DNA of 7,201 bases. Origin: Weeksellaceae bacterium. Lineage in GTDB: Bacteria > Bacteroidota > Bacteroidia > Flavobacteriales > Weeksellaceae. Numbering within the stretch: position 1 is the stretch's first letter; every line of letters starts with the position of its first letter. The stretch spans positions 1-7,201 of the forward strand of contig JAQVDG010000099.1 of the NCBI GenBank assembly GCA_028698395.1. Reading direction: 5' to 3'. This document shows, in pieces, positions 4,811 to 7,201 of this stretch. The notes under the pieces were generated by a model that had not been told where the DNA came from, did not search any database, and saw only the letters and a list, made by a program, of their open reading frames with translations. Position numbers and translations under genes: made by a program.

Positions 4811-7201
4811 ATGTATTTAATTTACGATACGGAAACCACCGGATTAGCAAAAGATTTTAGCGCACCACCTACCGATACCGATAATTGGCCACGGATGGTT
4901 CAGATTGCTTGGCAATTGCATGATAAAACCGGAAAATTACTTGAAAATAAAAGTTTTATAATTTATCCTGATGGATTTGACATTCCCTTTAATGCTGTAC
5001 AAATTCATGGAATTACAACAGAAAAAGCTCAAAAAGAAGGAATTCCTTTAACAGAAGTTTTAAACGAATTCAGAAAAGTGCTTCAAAAAGTAAAAATTTT
5101 AGGAGGACACAATCTGAGTTTTGACCAAGGTGTTGTCGGTGCTGAATTTGTTCGTTCCGGATTAGATTATAAGGAAATTGAATTTCCAATCGCCGATACC
5201 ATGTGGGCTTCCAGAGATTTTTGTGCACTTCCGGGTGGTCGGGGAGGTGGATTTAAACCACCTACTTTGAGTGAATTACACAAAATTTTATTCGGAACTG
5301 CTTTTGACGAAGCTCACAATGCTTCTGCTGACGTGAATGCAACAGCACGTTCTTTTATGGAATTGATTCGTTTAGGCGTTTTTTCAAAAGAAGAAATTGG
5401 TCTTTCGGATGAAGAATATTTGACTTTTAAACAAATAAATTCAGAAAGTTTTGAACCTTTTGATATTGTGGTAGAATCTCAAGTTGAAGATTTTAAAACG
5501 GCACAGGGAAAGGTTCAGAATTTAATGAACCAAAAAGCAAAAGCCACAACTTCAGCTCCTTATTTTCATTTTCATAACCACACCTCATTTTCGATTTTGA
5601 CCGCTACAACTTCGGTTGAAGCTTTAATTCAGTCGGCACAAAAAGAAAAAATGCCGGCGGTAGGAATGACGGATTTAGGGAATTTAATGGGAGCTTTTAA
5701 ATTTGTACGAGCGGTTCATACAGCTAATTCTGCTAAACTGGCTGAAATTGAAAAATTAAAAAAAGAAAAACCGGACACGCAAATCCCTAATTATGAACCT
5801 CTTATTCCCATTGTAGGTTGTGAGGTTTATGTTTCTGAAAATTATACCCAGACAAAATTCACAAAAGATAATCCCGATCGGCGATTTACTCAATTGTTAA
5901 TTGCTAAAAACAAATCGGGCTATAAGAATTTATCAAAAATTTCATCCATCGGTTATCAAATCGGTTATTATGCCGGTTATCCGCGTGTGGGAAAAGAGGT
6001 AATAGCCGAACATAAAGAGAATTTAATTGCACTTACCGGAAGTTTGAGTGGCGAAATCCCGAATTTAATTTTAAATGTGGGAGAAAAACAAGCCGAAGAA
6101 GCTTTTGCGTGGTGGCACAATTTATTTGGAGATGATTTTTATGTGGAATTAATTCGGCACGGATTGCCGGAAGAAGAGCATGTTAATCAGGTTTTAATAA
6201 AATTTGCCAAAGAATACGGAGTGAAAATTTTGGCACAAAACGATACTTTTTATATTAAACAAACCGACTCAGAAGCACACGACATTTTGCTTTGTGTACG
6301 TGACGGAGAGAAAAAAGACACACCAATCGGGCGGGGAAGAGGAACGCGTTTTGGTTTTCCAAACAATGAATTTTATTTTAAATCACAAGATCAAATGCGC
6401 TCCATTTTTCATGATATTCCGGAAGCCATTGAAAATTTGAGTGAATTTTTATCGAAAATTGAACCTTACGATTTAGCCAGCGAAGTATTGTTGCCAAAAT
6501 TTGATATTCCGGAAGAATTTAAAAATCCGGAAGACGAAAAAGACAACGGAACGCGAGGCGAAATGGCGTATTTACGCTATATTACGTATGAAGGAGCAAA
6601 AAAACGTTATGCAGAAATTACTTCGGAAATAAGAGAACGTTTGGATTTTGAATTGGATACTATTGAAATGACCGGTTATCCGGGTTATTTCTTAATTGTT
6701 CAGGATTTCACTTCTCAAGCCCGAAAAATGGGTGTTTCTGTTGGACCGGGGAGAGGTTCAGCGGCCGGTTCAGCTGTCGCATATTGTATTGGAATTACCA
6801 ATGTTGACCCGATTCAGTACAATCTCCTTTTTGAACGCTTTTTAAATCCGGATCGGATTTCTTTGCCGGATATTGATATTGATTTTGATGACAGAGGTCG
6901 TGAAAAAGTAATTCAATGGGTCATTGAAAAGTATGGAAAAACACAAGTGGCACAGATTATTACGTACGGAACCATGGCGGGAAAATCCGCTATTCGGGAT
7001 ACAGGGCGTGTTTTGGATTTACCACTTCCTGACACCGATAGAATTGCAAAAAAAATACATCTCAAGTTGAATAAATTGTTCAATATGGACGAAAAAGCTT
7101 TAAAATCAGCTTTGGGAAATGAAGAATTAACCGATTCACTTGAAATTAAAAAAATTGCCGAACAAAATAATTTAGAAGGAAAAACCTTGCAGCAAGCCAA
7201 A
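4811..7201 (+). CDS. dnaE: DNA polymerase III alpha subunit with N-terminal DEDDh exonuclease (partial, 3' end off the window)
   Basis: The frame is open for 797 codons to the window edge and encodes the replicative polymerase subunit. Residues 1 to about 185 form a DnaQ-like 3'-5' exonuclease: Exo I DTETTG (Asp6, Glu8), Exo II HNLSFD (Asp105), Exo III HNASAD (His169, Asp174). A linker (about 185-250) leads to a PHP domain starting FHFHNHTSFS (252-261). In that domain the usual TDHGN reads TDLGN (287-291) and the usual NDxHY reads NDTFY (477-481), so two metal-ligand histidines are gone. The polymerase core follows with GPGRGSAAGS (645-654), LLFERFLNP and PDIDIDF, where Asp689 and Asp691 correspond to the catalytic pair. 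The end (later palm, fingers, beta-binding, OB) is missing. The ATG is the first possible start, as TAA is in frame three codons before it. Proofreading in cis matches larger flavobacterial DnaE proteins (about 1500 residues, from memory). The gene is divergent from, and probably unrelated to, the iron-repair operon. Confidence 0.95.
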   Translation, partial: MYLIYDTETTGLAKDFSAPPTDTDNWPRMVQIAWQLHDKTGKLLENKSFIIYPDGFDIPFNAVQIHGITTEKAQKEGIPLTEVLNEFRKVLQKVKILGGHNLSFDQGVVGAEFVRSGLDYKEIEFPIADTMWASRDFCALPGGRGGGFKPPTLSELHKILFGTAFDEAHNASADVNATARSFMELIRLGVFSKEEIGLSDEEYLTFKQINSESFEPFDIVVESQVEDFKTAQGKVQNLMNQKAKATTSAPYFHFHNHTSFSILTATTSVEALIQSAQKEKMPAVGMTDLGNLMGAFKFVRAVHTANSAKLAEIEKLKKEKPDTQIPNYEPLIPIVGCEVYVSENYTQTKFTKDNPDRRFTQLLIAKNKSGYKNLSKISSIGYQIGYYAGYPRVGKEVIAEHKENLIALTGSLSGEIPNLILNVGEKQAEEAFAWWHNLFGDDFYVELIRHGLPEEEHVNQVLIKFAKEYGVKILAQNDTFYIKQTDSEAHDILLCVRDGEKKDTPIGRGRGTRFGFPNNEFYFKSQDQMRSIFHDIPEAIENLSEFLSKIEPYDLASEVLLPKFDIPEEFKNPEDEKDNGTRGEMAYLRYITYEGAKKRYAEITSEIRERLDFELDTIEMTGYPGYFLIVQDFTSQARKMGVSVGPGRGSAAGSAVAYCIGITNVDPIQYNLLFERFLNPDRISLPDIDIDFDDRGREKVIQWVIEKYGKTQVAQIITYGTMAGKSAIRDTGRVLDLPLPDTDRIAKKIHLKLNKLFNMDEKALKSALGNEELTDSLEIKKIAEQNNLEGKTLQQAK

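Noticed and set aside
6913..7200. 95-codon minus-strand open frame
   Set aside because: It is antisense to the polymerase core of dnaE, which is intact in the plus frame.

Overview
The window looks like a low-GC chromosomal segment from the Bacteroidota, most likely a member of the Flavobacteriia. Four things point there. The base composition is A+T-rich. Shine-Dalgarno sequences are absent before the starts I examined. Candidate promoters fit the Bacteroidota pattern (TTG, about 20 bases, TAnnTTTG). The DNA polymerase III alpha subunit carries a proofreading exonuclease at its N-terminus, an architecture I recall from flavobacterial DnaE.

The left two thirds (about 1-4583) is one leftward operon. 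In transcription order it encodes: (1) a 586-residue protein with four tandem DUF2249 repeats fused to a complete RIC/ScdA/YtfE-type di-iron iron-sulfur repair protein; (2) a 271-residue DUF1858 plus two-DUF2249 protein; (3) a 427-residue, roughly 12-helix membrane protein related to heme-copper oxidase subunit I/NnrS-like proteins; (4) a 107-residue DUF59/MIP18-type iron-sulfur assembly factor; and (5) an Rrf2-family regulator that runs off the left edge. Genes 2 to 5 are packed with gaps of 1-2 bases or a 4-base ATGA overlap; 89 bases separate genes 1 and 2. The content suggests a nitrosative/oxidative-stress or denitrification-linked module that repairs iron-sulfur and other iron centres, with a co-transcribed Rrf2 sensor as likely autoregulator. 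NO as the signal is an inference from family knowledge.

The 270-base divergent intergenic region (4541-4810) holds a good Bacteroidota-type promoter for the operon. A near-perfect 24-base palindrome sits over its -33 element, which makes it the best candidate operator for the Rrf2 regulator. The region also has a weaker rightward promoter candidate for dnaE and two A+T-rich dyads.

The right third (4811-7201) is the first 797 codons of dnaE, rightward and cut by the window edge: a DEDDh exonuclease, a PHP domain that has lost metal-ligand histidines, and the start of the C-family polymerase core with its catalytic aspartates. I see no mobile element, CRISPR array, tRNA or rRNA.
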